Assembly (NCBI RefSeq): GCF_000003815.2
Contig: NC_049992.1
Location: forward strand, 13,020,422-13,084,421
Origin: Branchiostoma floridae
Lineage: Eukaryota > Chordata > Leptocardii > Amphioxiformes > Branchiostomatidae
Length of the DNA: 64,000 bases
Direction: 5' to 3'
Shown: piece by piece, positions 1 to 11,500 of the stretch
Position numbering within the stretch: position 1 is the first letter of the stretch
Layout of the letters: the number at the start of each line of letters is the position of its first letter
Position numbers and translations under genes: made by a program
The notes under the pieces: generated by a model
What the model was told of the DNA's origin: nothing
Databases searched by the model: none
The model's input: the letters and a program-made list of their open reading frames with translations, nothing else

Positions 1-3000
1 AAAATTTTAACCTCTTTGCAGTACACAAATAAATGTACTATGGTATGTTTTTCCTTACAGTTATTGCATCGGTCGGTTTTTACTAGATTTGTTTTTTTTA
101 ACCAGCTGTTTGTAGGTAGGAAATGGTGAATTATCTTGTACTGAAAATATTGTAAATTGGTTTCTTTAGTGACAATAAAGGCGGTAGTATAAACTTTCTC
201 GATGTTGTCTTTGCCAATTTTTCGTATGATTTCGTTTTCTCTAGTGGGTGGTACAACTTGTTTTTCTATAAGGGTATCGTATATCTGCTTACATGTTGTT
301 GTGAGGGGATGGATTCTCTCCGTGTATTCAATGATAGTTTTAGAGGCGCACTTTTTTCCATTGTTTTTTATATTATCTTTCCAATTTTTTGGTATTGCCG
401 CTTTTATAGAATTGTAATTCAATATTTGTCTTGAATCCATGGTCAAACCATATAAATTGTGTAGGTCTTTGTTTGTAAGAAAAGATCCATCCTCGTACAA
501 CAAATCATTCAGATAGATAATTCCGGCATCTATCCAGATTTTGTAAAATATCGGTGCATTCTTTACTAAAATAAATCTATTGTTCCACAAAACTTGCGAA
601 CATATTTGTCTGTGTGTTTTGGGTTCGTATCCTATCACTTCTTCCCATGCAACTAAAACATCTTTGTAAAATAGGGGCATGTCGTTAAGATCTAACTGAG
701 AAGTAGCGTAATTGCATCGGAAAATCAAGAAACCTCCCCATCTTGCAAACAAGTGCTCTTTTTCTTTTGATGGGTCCATTACAAATCTTTTAATCCATAT
801 GGCTTTTAAGGCCTTGTTCATTATATTAAAATCGATCATTTTAAGTCCACCTTGACATTTTTTGCTAATCAGAGTTTTCATTTTTACTTTTGGAGGTTTC
901 TCTCGCCAGATATACTTGAATATGTATTCGTTTACTTGTTTTACAAATTGGGGAGGGACATGCATGACTGAACAAATATAGATCAACTTAGAGATGCCGA
1001 TGGTTTTCACAATCAATATCCGACCAATCAAGGTCAAGTTTCGTTGTTTCCATATGCTGCACGCTTGTACCATTTTTGTATAATTCTTATCAAGGTCTTC
1101 CTTATAGCATCTATGTCTGTCATGGCCAAAGTGCGCGCCCAGTGCTTTAATGGGACCGTCAGGCCAACGGATAGGGAGTGGCTTATCTTGTCTATCTTTG
1201 TTTGAGCCTATCCACATAGCTTCAGTTTTTCCATAATTTAGATCAAGACCACTACAATCCTTAAAGAGGTTCAACGTTTCTAACAGTTTCAGTGCAGAGG
1301 GTATATCTAGTAGTAGTGATGTCATGTCGTCTGCGTACATTGAGAGTTTTTGCATTCTACCGTACACTTGTAAACCTTTTATGTTTATATCTGCTCTAAC
1401 TGCTGAAGCTAACATTTCAATACAGATTATAAACAAGCTAGATGACAGTGGATCCCCCTGCCTTACACCTCTATGAACACTAAACCATGGAGATATATAG
1501 CCATTATTAAGCACACAGCTTGTTATATCAGTGTATAGCAATTTAACCCATTTGATCATGTTGTGTCCAAAGTTTACAGTTCTTAGTACTTTAAGTATGA
1601 AGGAGTGTTCGATACTATCATAAGCTTTTTTAACGTCCAGAACAATCAACAATCCCGGTTTCTTCTTTTTATCGTAATAATCTATGCTGTCATAGATACG
1701 CCTAATGTTTGTCCCTATATATCTCTGTTTGACAAACCCTGTTTGGTCTTCGTGTATTAGGAAAGGGAGTAAACGTTCAATTCGTAGTGTAAGTGCTTTA
1801 CTGACAATTTTATAATCTACATTTAATAGACTTATCGGTCGCCAATTGTCTAGATTACTTGTGTCTAACCCTTTCTTGGGAATTAGCCTTATTACTCCAC
1901 GTCTTAGTGAGATGGGTAGTAAGTTATTGTGGTACGCATCATTAATTGTATTAAGAAGGTAATCTTTTAGTAAATTCCAATACTTAATATAAAATTCTAT
2001 GGTGATACCGTCACATCCTGGTGACTTGTTTTTATTTTTTGACATAGCTTGTAAAGCTTTTCTCAGTTCTACCTCTTTCATTTCACCATCACAACTGGTC
2101 TTTTGTTCAGTGTTTAACTTTTTAACGTCATCATTGTCTAAAAAATAAGTTGATTCCTTCATGTCTGGGTAAGAAGAGGTATATAGTTTTTTATAGTACT
2201 CAGCTTCTTCCAATAAAATTGTTTTAGGGTCTGTTGTTATTGATCCGTCTTCCAAAGTCAACGACGAGATAGTCTTTTCTTTGTAGTTTCTTTTTTCCAG
2301 GTTGAAGAAGTATTTTGTACTCTTCTCTCCTTGTTCATTCCAATTGCATCTACTTCTAATGATAGCACCTTTAGTTTTGTGAGTTTGTATACTTTCTAAC
2401 CTTTCTTTTGTTTCACAGATGAATTTTTGTTTTTCAGGATCATCAAATTCATCTGTCTCCCTCATCAAGGAGTTTAATTGTTCTTCTAATTCTTTCTCCT
2501 CATTTTTGCGACTGCGCGCTTTATTTTTAGAGTATTGAATACTAAGTGATCTTATTTCCATTTTAATCATCTCCCATTGTATACCAGGCTGTTGGATATC
2601 TTTTAGTTTGTCCTTGATATTAGTGAGTAGATCTGTCATTTCTTTATCAAAAGTTTGATCCTCTAACAAAGAGTTGTTTAAACGCCAAAATCCTGGCCCT
2701 CTCTTTTGATATCTAGGCGACTTGACTGTCATTATTACCGCCCTGTGGTCAGGGACGGGCGCTACCTTAATGCTACATTCACTTAAGTTTACTAAATTGT
2801 AAGGTGCAAACCAGTAATCTAGCCTACATTTTATATTTTCATTTTGCCAAGTGTATTGTCTAGTATTGGGGTTTTTTTCCCGCCATACATCAGCCAGATT
2901 AAAAGACTTTAATAGGCATTGCATTTCTTTGATTGCATAATTTTTGTCGTCAATGGGTCTTCCTCCTGTCTTGTCTAATTCTGTTAGGGAAATATTACAG

Positions 3001-3449
3001 TCACCGCCAATGATAACTGTCCCACTAGCGTTTTCCTGAGCTAGCTTGTGAATTTCTTTGAAGAATTTCACTTGTTCTGTCCTTTTGTTTGGTGAATAAA
3101 GGTTAATTAAACTTACGTCATTATCGTTTACTCTACCATTTACCATTATGTATCTACCGTCTTGATCAAGAAGTGTCTGTTCTAAGTCTATATCTGCTTC
3201 AGGGTTAAAGAGCATCATTACTCCTTTCCCGTGAGCTGTGCCATGGCTAAAAACTATTTTCCCGCCCCATTCATTAGCCCAAAGTTTTTCATTTTCTTTA
3301 GCCGAGAAAGATTCCTGTAAAAAGGCTATGTCTGTTTTCTGGTTATGTATCCATCTAAATATTTTTTGTCGTTTCAGTTTGTTATTTAAACCTCTAACAT
3401 TTAAGGAGATAAACGTTAATTTGGACGTTAGAGAGTTTGATGAAGACAT
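1..3449 (-). CDS. LINE ORF2: endonuclease / reverse transcriptase (partial, C-terminus outside window)
   Basis: The frame is open from ATG at 3449 to the window edge, 1,149 codons. The N-terminal endonuclease starts with SLNVRGLNNK near residue 14, a catalytic-type Glu in FLQES near 46, GGDCN near 150 and the PDHR motif near 233. Reverse transcriptase blocks follow: SPGCDGI, NWRPISLLN, LDVKKAYDSIEH, RGVRQGDPLSS, and the catalytic YADD at about 705-708. Near the edge lies C-x2-C-x7-H-x4-C, close to the C-terminal cysteine motif of L1 ORF2 proteins, so only a short tail is missing. Frame was checked at both ends, around 2043 and at the YADD box. The start was chosen as the first ATG ahead of the endonuclease fold. 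The family's role is target-primed reverse transcription. Present activity is unknown. Confidence 0.9.
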   Translation of the reverse strand, partial: MSSSNSLTSKLTFISLNVRGLNNKLKRQKIFRWIHNQKTDIAFLQESFSAKENEKLWANEWGGKIVFSHGTAHGKGVMMLFNPEADIDLEQTLLDQDGRYIMVNGRVNDNDVSLINLYSPNKRTEQVKFFKEIHKLAQENASGTVIIGGDCNISLTELDKTGGRPIDDKNYAIKEMQCLLKSFNLADVWREKNPNTRQYTWQNENIKCRLDYWFAPYNLVNLSECSIKVAPVPDHRAVIMTVKSPRYQKRGPGFWRLNNSLLEDQTFDKEMTDLLTNIKDKLKDIQQPGIQWEMIKMEIRSLSIQYSKNKARSRKNEEKELEEQLNSLMRETDEFDDPEKQKFICETKERLESIQTHKTKGAIIRSRCNWNEQGEKSTKYFFNLEKRNYKEKTISSLTLEDGSITTDPKTILLEEAEYYKKLYTSSYPDMKESTYFLDNDDVKKLNTEQKTSCDGEMKEVELRKALQAMSKNKNKSPGCDGITIEFYIKYWNLLKDYLLNTINDAYHNNLLPISLRRGVIRLIPKKGLDTSNLDNWRPISLLNVDYKIVSKALTLRIERLLPFLIHEDQTGFVKQRYIGTNIRRIYDSIDYYDKKKKPGLLIVLDVKKAYDSIEHSFILKVLRTVNFGHNMIKWVKLLYTDITSCVLNNGYISPWFSVHRGVRQGDPLSSSLFIICIEMLASAVRADINIKGLQVYGRMQKLSMYADDMTSLLLDIPSALKLLETLNLFKDCSGLDLNYGKTEAMWIGSNKDRQDKPLPIRWPDGPIKALGAHFGHDRHRCYKEDLDKNYTKMVQACSIWKQRNLTLIGRILIVKTIGISKLIYICSVMHVPPQFVKQVNEYIFKYIWREKPPKVKMKTLISKKCQGGLKMIDFNIMNKALKAIWIKRFVMDPSKEKEHLFARWGGFLIFRCNYATSQLDLNDMPLFYKDVLVAWEEVIGYEPKTHRQICSQVLWNNRFILVKNAPIFYKIWIDAGIIYLNDLLYEDGSFLTNKDLHNLYGLTMDSRQILNYNSIKAAIPKNWKDNIKNNGKKCASKTIIEYTERIHPLTTTCKQIYDTLIEKQVVPPTRENEIIRKIGKDNIEKVYTTAFIVTKETNLQYFQYKIIHHFLPTNSWLKKTNLVKTDRCNNCKEKHTIVHLFVYCKEVKI

Positions 3450-3536
3450 GTTAAAAGAGTTATAACAAAAAAAAATATCTAAGCATTACCAAGAGCATGA
3501 CTTGATATGGATAGTAAAAACTAATACCGTACAGTC

Positions 3537-4304
3537 CTAGTTGTTGGCAGTCCCGCGATCAGAGATCACCAGTTTATCATACCGTATGTGAGCCACTTGA
3601 CCTCGTTCTCTGGCTGCCCGTAGTGCTGGTAGTAAGTCTTTCCTCTTTTGTCTGATCCTTTCCGAGTAGTCTTCATTAATGTAGATCGATGTACCTTTCA
3701 GCAGTTTTGCGTGTCTTAATATGCTCTGTTTGTCCTTGAAGCGTGAGAACTTCACCACAATGGGGCGTGGTCGATCTCCTGGTCTGCCATTACGATGAGC
3801 CCGTTCGATTTCTATTGCGTCGGTGTTCAGACGCAACTTGGTCTTCAGTACTTCTTTAACCTTGACTTCAGATTGTTCCCATGTCTCCTTCTTGTCGTCT
3901 TTGATCCCATCGAAGATAAGATTGTTCCTTCGTGACTGGTTCTCGATGTAGTCCACTTTGTTTACAATCTCAGTCACTTCGTTGTTGTAGGTCAGGATGT
4001 CTTGTTCCAACTGTTTTATTTTGTCCACGTTCTTTCCACTTACCGTTTTCATGTCACCGAGCTCTCCTTGTGAGAAGTTCAGACTGTTTTTTAAATCCTG
4101 CATCTCTCTGACGAGATTATCCATCCTTTGATTGGTTGAATCTGTTATTATTTGTACAAATGAGCGGAAAATTTTTTCCTGTTGGTCCAGGAGATCTTTG
4201 TAGTAGATTTTTTGTTGTTCCAGCATCTCTTTCATAAAAGCTACACTAACGGGTACTTCCTCGTCCATGACCGCGTTAGTGTTTGTGTTTCTCTTTGGTG
4301 GCAT
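3537..4304 (-). CDS. LINE ORF1: coiled-coil RNA-binding protein
   Basis: A complete 255-residue ORF. Residues about 20-115 are heptad-rich and predicted coiled coil. They lead into an L1-type RRM-like domain: SRRNNLIFDGI near 125-135, IERAHR near 166-171 and RPIVVKFSRFKDK near 180-192. A basic C-terminal domain (YINEDYSERIRQKRKDLL, then a RAARERG segment) follows. L1 ORF1 proteins trimerise through the coiled coil and coat LINE RNA. That is known of the family and only inferred here. The ORF lies 87 bp upstream of ORF2 in the same element, which fixes its identity. A five-residue tail follows the last recognisable motif. No break was seen. Confidence 0.9.
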   Translation of the reverse strand: MPPKRNTNTNAVMDEEVPVSVAFMKEMLEQQKIYYKDLLDQQEKIFRSFVQIITDSTNQRMDNLVREMQDLKNSLNFSQGELGDMKTVSGKNVDKIKQLEQDILTYNNEVTEIVNKVDYIENQSRRNNLIFDGIKDDKKETWEQSEVKVKEVLKTKLRLNTDAIEIERAHRNGRPGDRPRPIVVKFSRFKDKQSILRHAKLLKGTSIYINEDYSERIRQKRKDLLPALRAARERGQVAHIRYDKLVISDRGTANN

Positions 4305-5295
4305 GGTGGCGCTCAGGAGGTTGAACTAATCTAATTATCTCTCTCAAACTTGTCTCTAAGTGCAAAATACACAGTACAGCCCTTTCTTGGTTCTATATAG
4401 TTCACAATTTCGTTAAATAAGTGGATTTTACCGGTTTGTTGGAGAGATTTCGTTTCTTCGGTGTAGTGGTCCTGGATACGTTAATTGCACACACCGGCGT
4501 GCGTTGTCTGCACAAGAACAAAGGACGCACTCTCCGCCCTCCCACCTATGCAGGTCTGTGATCCAAAATCCTGGAGAAACTGGTCCCGTCTCCCCAAAAA
4601 TCTTCTTCGAAGTTGTACAAACTGTCTCTGCAACACTTCAACTCAAAAGTTCTCCTTTGGATGCGATAAATCACATCAAAAACTCATTCTTTGGAACAAC
4701 ATACGGAGAGACGTTGAATACCTGGCTTCTACCGTAAGCGCCACTTACCGATTTTTCCAATTAGAGATACAATAGAAGGCCACAAAGGACACAAAGGTTT
4801 CTCTGGACAATAATCTAATCTTATCTGACAGGGCACAAAGCAGGCCCTATAATCAAAGTCCTTCGACCGATCACTTCACTAATGGAAGGTACTTCTGGTC
4901 AATAGAAAATGTTCTATATTGACACAAAAACAGAACCACTATACAACTGTAGTGGTGCCGTTAATCTCTTAATCTTTTGATACCTCAGAGTGGCACAGAA
5001 TGTTGCTGCTCTATTTATAAAAAAAAGTTAATAGGTAAGCCCAACACAAAACTTTGCTTTCCTAACCTTGCCTTAGTCAAATTTCCTCTCAGCATAATCT
5101 GCCCTCTGCTAATCTCATGTTTTCTTCCTGTCTTTGTCCATTCATCCCTTTACTTCCCTGACCGGTATTCCTTCTTTTTCTATTCTGTTCCCACATTTCC
5201 TCTGTTACCCTTCCTCACTTCCTCTTTTTCCTCAGAGTCCCTTCCCCCCTTGCAAAATTCACCTCTTCTCGCTACTCCTTGATGAAACTAGCAAC
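4305..5295. other. LINE 5' flank / intergenic, no gene recognised
   Basis: The first part (about 4305-4480) is probably the 5' UTR of the minus-strand LINE. Beyond it the sequence is AT-rich with a pyrimidine-rich tract near 5090-5275. Short open frames on both strands here show no recognisable motif. If gene A continues leftwards past 5529, this stretch and the LINE lie in an intron of that gene. Confidence 0.4.
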
Positions 5296-5510
5296 CAGGG
5301 TTGTAGCCAGCCAGAAATCGTTATCCGTCCCCCAGATTTTGGATGGCTTTGGCACAGCGTTCCTAGGGGGGTCCGGGGGCATGCTCCCAAGGAAAATTTT
5401 GAGATCTAGACCTTCTGAAATGCTATTTCCTACATTTTTAGGGTTAAATTTTGCTCACAGAGGACTGAGTGGGCAAATTTTTTTTCCGTCTCCAGCTGAC
5501 TACAACCCTG
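5296..5510. mobile_element. hAT-like MITE, copy 1
   Basis: The left end CAGGGTTGTAGCCAGC and right end GCTGACTACAACCCTG are inverted. Flanks CTAGCAAC (5288-5295) and CTAGCGAC (5511-5518) form an 8-bp target duplication with one mismatch, as expected for hAT insertions. The right TSD is 8 bp from the donor of the last visible gene A exon. The interior shares AGGAAAATTTTGA-type sequence with the copy at 27272-27559. Confidence 0.8.
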
Positions 5511-5528
5511 CTAGCGACCATTACTTAC

Positions 5529-8500
5529 CAGCCATGTCCGTGAGTCTGGCCTGGGCCCCAGCCAGGTCCTTCCTCAGCCCCTCAATCACGTCTTCTTTCA
5601 CCTTGATCTGCTGTTTACAATCAGCCACCTCTCGTCTGGAACACAAATGAGAAATCATGAAAACATTGTCAAATGTTACAAAAACCTGATGATAACTACC
5701 ATTTGGACATTCTGAACATGCATCAAGTCATCCTGACATTGCACTAGAAGGAAAATTCTAACTTGAATACTAAATCAGTAAATGTAACATATAGAGAATA
5801 CTGACATTACAAAAACACACCTAACACACACTACAGAGAGATTCATCACAATACAGGTCAAGTTCATGAACACCAACTAACAAAAGAAAAGAAAGAAAGC
5901 ATCATTTGAAACTTAGTGACTTTCAGTAGTGTACGGTAACAGTTACATGTACAATAACAATTAAGAGTTGCCTCTCTAAGCAAAAATCCCCAAGTACAGC
6001 ACATATTACATGTACTATGATGTAAGCGTGCCACCCACACTGGCTGAACTTGTTGATCACAGACACTCACCGTAACAAGGCAACCAGCTGCTCCAAGGCA
6101 AATATGTCGTGTTGGGAGGGAGGGATGTTAACCGGCTTTGGTGGCACCTTTGGTTTCTGTTGAGCCTCTGAAAACATGAAAAAACATGCTTAAGTCTAAA
6201 ACCTAATACTTTGTAAAAGTATGACCTTTTCTCAGATCACTACTATGCAAATCACTAGTATTGGGCTACTTGTAGACATGGCACTCGGCTGTGTCATGTT
6301 AACTTGTTATCTTAAGTACACACACACATGTAAGTGCTACACAACTACTTTTGTCTATCAACAAATATTCCGAAGATAAAATGAATGTTACTAATCAATG
6401 CACGATTCTATTAAGAACAATGTTAACTAAAATCAGGTACCAAATAAGAAAAAAACTTATACACAATCTGTAAGAATTGACAGAGTATACAGAGAATTGC
6501 ATTTTAAGATTTGCAATGAGGAAAGTTTACTACCTAGCAGTTTTGCTGCAATCATCCATGGAGGCAAAACAGGAAAGAAATCATCATTAGCAATCTAGTT
6601 TGGCAAAGATTATTGCAAACCTGTGCAGTATACAAATGCTAACCCATTACAGTTACAGTTACAGTGAAATACCAAACAACAGTACACTACTCTATGACAA
6701 CAGTACAGCGCAGACCTACATGATGTAGGTCTGCTCTGAATGAGAAATCAGGTCTCAAAACAACACTTCAAGCTCTCAAGGACACTCCATGCAGCGCTGA
6801 GATGGTGGTTCATTTGAAAAGCACACACACAAAACAAATCCCCTACAAAGAGAAGACCCCAAAACCAATTCTCTTTGTCAAAAAATACAAAAACTAATCT
6901 TATTGTACGAATGAAAAAGTTTCCTTGACAAAATTACAAGATGGAAATCTTGGAGAAATATCCCAATCTGCCCAGCAGAGCAGTTCCCCAAACAGTTGGT
7001 GAACAAGGTCAGTGTACTGCCATTACTCTGCTATAAGGTATGAAAAACAAGGTAATCACCCACCAACGCACTATTAATGTGACCTGGCAAGACGCATTAA
7101 GGGATAACTATGCAAAGAACCTGCCTACAGTGACGACTACGAGACCATTGTACAACATGTAGGGTTCAGTCAATTGCCTTCCTGTGTCACTAGGCAAACC
7201 CCGAAAGGCAAACACAGAAAGCAATTACCTTCACTCATGTCCATGGTACACAAAGAAGTGGCACCTTAAGCCCTCAACAAATTTCACATTAATAAAGTAG
7301 GGCCTGGCACTTTGACTGTAAAGAGTTGTACGTGCTAACGGGCACCGACGCCCCATAGCCAAACAGTAGGCACATCGTTGTCAAGGTTCGAGACACGATA
7401 AGTTTGTTAGCTGACCAAGGTAGTTTGGAATGTACCACTCTGGCAGCTTCAGCCCTCTTTTCGTTACTTTTCCCTAATAATGCATTGTTTGTTATTCTAT
7501 GTCAAAACCATCCAAACAAAAATAAACGTTAATCCTTTTTCTATGATTTTTCTGATGTGTTATACAACTGTAAATAATTGAGACTTTCTTACTTTTTGGA
7601 GATGGATGTGACTCAAGTAGTCATTCCCCTGGCTAAGGGCAAAGCGCACGCGTACAAAACGATAATGTGACACTTGCAGCTAACTCTGGATTAACAGGTA
7701 GTTTTTTTAACCTCCCCAGTCTATAACGTTTGTGTCAATTTCATTCACCTCTCAGCCCCCCACTGGCCTCCTGAAACCCAATGCTCCAGCTCCACTTCAT
7801 GACCCTCGTCTGCTTTGAATGGTACACCCCCCTACTGCAATGGCTGAGCCCTCTACACAACTAGCACCACAATTGGATTGGGACACACAATATCTCTTCG
7901 TTGAAACGCGACACCTTCATGGCATATGATTCTAAAAACGAATTTGTAAATGAAAACCTTCATTCACACTTCTGCTATTCATAGACAAACAGGTGTAGCT
8001 TCCCAAAGAAAAACAAAGTACGGTATAGCAGATGCCATAATGGTAACGTTGAGCCATGAGCGTCCATGCGTAGTGTATGGTGTCGCCGGTATTTGGTCAA
8101 CACACGTCGAGCCGGGTGGAAATAATAGAGGAGGGAGGGGGCAGGTGTACATGACAGGTGAGACTTGTTGTGACTGCATGTCTGGACATGAGTCACAATA
8201 TCCACACTACAGCTCCCCATCTTGAAAGTAAAGCGAAAAATATCAGAGCTACTCTGATACCCTTGACATCCATAACTTGAAAAGCTTATCAACATACATA
8301 ATATATGTTATGCCATTCCATAGATTTCATCAATGACAGGGTTTTTCTATGTCCAAGAATCTTAAGTCTAAGATACTTTACACAGTAATATCAAGTTTTC
8401 TATAGCAAGTCACTTGACATGTTCATGCAATTCAATGACTTTGCCAATTGTTTGACGCATCTAGCCAAGAAAACAAGACTAGTGTAACTTCCGAAAAAGC

Positions 8501-11500
8501 TTTCTGTAAGCTTCCTTCAGCTTCATGCATGTCCAGCTTCATGCAAAAACATCTCTTTGCATGTCATTGATTGTGTAACAAGTTGTCTTACCTGGTTTTG
8601 ATATCGTTTTTTGTTTGGGCCGAACCTTAGGCGCACCACCTTGGTTTCCAACAAGGAAAAATCCAAAACAACAAAATTGTAATTCTCTCTACTATCTTTT
8701 ACAATCACTGGGCATATATGAAGCCATGACCCTTGCTACAGACCACTTGCAGAAACAATAACTGAGGAAGACAAAGCCGGACATGCAATGTGCAAAAGCA
8801 CTAGATCACTTGCAATTGTTCATCTGTAATGTTAACACCATGCCTAAAGGATGACAGTAGTGTCGATGCAGTTCTTGATGTTGGGAGAGAGAAGCACATG
8901 CTGCACTACGAACATACAGTATTATATTGAACAAGTAAGACGACATAGGAATGTAAGGACAATTTTCTTGAAAGAAAATTGGAGCAACAAAAACTATGAT
9001 TTTCCAACATATTTCTTAACTATTTTTCAGACAGAAAAGTCACTTTTAAAGGCAAGATCCATGCTTTAGCAGCCAGGCATTTTAGTTATGCACATGCTGC
9101 ATTGACATTAGACTAAGATGCTTATCAAGATGCAGTCACTTTTTGCTACTTCACTAGGCAGCTGAGGCATTTTAGTAATATACACAATGCTACAACATAA
9201 ACAAAAGATACATTCGGTTAAGTTAATATCTACAGGTAACAAAGCTTCCAGCATCCAGTAAATAAGTTCATTTCTGGATCATGCTCTGTATCCTTTCATG
9301 CCGTTTTCACAAGAAACAGTACAATTTCTCTCCCTGAGTGAAAACAAATGTTACTCTGCCATCAGTCATTTTCAACTCTAGCATGTCTGTTACCATGGCA
9401 ACAATAACAGTCCTCTTACCTTCCAGTTTCCTCTGCAGGTCGACCTTCTGTCCCTCCGCCTCCTTCAGCTGTTTGGATGTTGCCAGGAGACGCTCCTCCA
9501 TAGCAACGATCGTCAGGGCGTGTTGCTTGACCTGCTCCCTGAGCGTGTCGGTCTCCTGGGACAGACCACGCCTCCTGTCCTCCAAGTCCTCCCGGAGAGT
9601 CCTCTGTTCCAGCTTGTTCCTCTGCTCCAGGTCTTCTATCTCCTGCCTCAACTTGGCCTACAGGAAGGGAAGGGATGTTAGAAATAAATGACCAAAAAGA
9701 AAACAGTTGTTTTCTTCAACTGACAAATGCCACGGTAGTTGGTTCGGAGCACTGCACAAGCCCAGCAAAACTCTGGAAGAAACATTTTGTTTAACAATTC
9801 TTGTCTGACCATGTATACTAAATATCAGTTCAGTTCAGTTTTCAAAAATTTGATTCAACAAAGCCAGAGCTGTACCCAAAATTTTCGCCATTTAAGTTTT
9901 AACAACCACAGAATATGCTCACAGAGACCTACTGTATCTGTTTGTTTGTTAATGTACGTGACTGTTTACAAAATAGATCATGACCTACTTGCATTTGGTA
10001 CAACCTGATCAGCTGAAACTGTGACAAATATATGACTTTGCCAAAATTGAATAATTTTGTCTATTAACTGGGAAATTAGAAGATGTGATACACAAAGGAG
10101 AATGCATACACATGTAAAATGGAATATTTGGTAAAGACCTTGAACAATATCTTTTGAAAATTTTTCCCTTACAGAAGCAAAGACCATGTGCCCACCTCAA
10201 GCTGCTTGTACTCCTCCAGTTTATCCAATGCCTCCTGAGCAGCAGCTCTGGTCTCCTTCTCTTCCTCCTGTCTTTTCAGGAACGACTGAAGGAGAGAAAA
10301 ATGGGATACACTATTGTCATTACAATCACCTAAAGCCAACAACAGTGATCATGCCCAAAAGATGACCTACATTGCAACTCAAGGCAAATTCTAATTCTAG
10401 ATAGGATTGTAAAGAATAAGAATAGATTTGACAGCAACAGACTACCTGGAACCCTTCTTAGATCAGAGACAAATTTAAGACTCTATTAAGGCTCTAGTAA
10501 AGCCTCCTCTTTGAGGCATTGACATGCATCTGTATCATGTGCACATGAGCTATCTATTATAGGATAAACACTGTATAAAGGACAGCACTCAACACAAACA
10601 AGATCTAGATAATGTCTTCTACCATTGGATAACAACAGTTTACAATCATTGTTTCCTGAACAGATCTAAGGAAACTCTGTTTGTTGACTTGGTGTCCATT
10701 TCAAGGTATGAAAAGTTGTGAAAACATGAAAATGTCCATCCAAGCATGCGAAGTTGCCATAGAAATGGAGTCAGGACGCACCCTCAATCTTTTCTGTTTT
10801 GTGTAGTTTCAGTTCACTGCAGTTCTTTTCAATCAATTGGAGGGAAACAACAATTGAGACTTCTTACCAAACGTCTTGCTTTTACAGAAAGTTTTGGAGA
10901 CCGTGAAAACCATAGCACAGCTTTCTTTGGAGTTAAGCACATTTACTCCTTCAACCACTACATGAGTCTATCTCAATTTCATCCCACAAGACATGCCACA
11001 AAACAACCTGAATGGCCAGAGTTTGTGATACATAGAATAATGGTAGCTTCAATCCTATGTGAAAGTGTTGTTATCAATTGACTCAGTTGAATAGCCTTCC
11101 AAAGAGTCTACAAAGAGAACATGACATACATGTAAGATGCATTACTTTGTGCTAATCACAAAGAGGATTAGCAAAATACAGCTGTACGAGTTTACAGACA
11201 ACTGTTGTACGCACCACTCTGAGTTCCTCCATGTTGTTGTTGGCTTCGTCCAGTTTCTGTCTCTCCGCCAACACGGCCTGCGCCCGTCGCTCCGCCTCTG
11301 CTTCCCGCAACTCGTCCAGCGCCTTACGTAGCTTCTCTTCATCCTCCAATCGCACCTGCAGTATTTGTTATAGACTATGAGAACCCTCATTTCCTCTTAC
11401 ATTTTTGTAATACTCGTACAGCTTGATTCTGTTGTGTTAAGACATTATTCTACAATTATTCAAGTATCAGTTCTGCTATAAAGGGAAGACATTCTACTAA

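Larger units (their letters stand above)
1..4304 (-). mobile_element. L1/Tx1-like non-LTR retrotransposon (LINE), 3' end beyond window
   Basis: A two-ORF LINE reads right to left. ORF1 (3537-4304) is followed after 87 bp by ORF2 (start 3449), which runs off the left edge. ORF2 carries an AP-type endonuclease, a reverse transcriptase with a YADD box, and a C-terminal C-x2-C-x7-H-x4-C motif. ORF1 is a coiled-coil plus RRM-like protein of L1 type. This arrangement is that of the L1/Tx1 group. I found no frameshift or stop in either ORF, so the copy looks young. The 5' UTR continues rightwards past 4304, but its end cannot be fixed: no target-site duplication was seen and the other end is outside the window. 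It lies on the same strand as FHAD1-like gene A, within or downstream of it. Confidence 0.88.

Noticed and set aside
8590-8650. Possible extra gene A exon before a GTAAGA donor
   Set aside because: No good acceptor or phase match, and exons 9420-9657 and 6071-6167 already join in frame.
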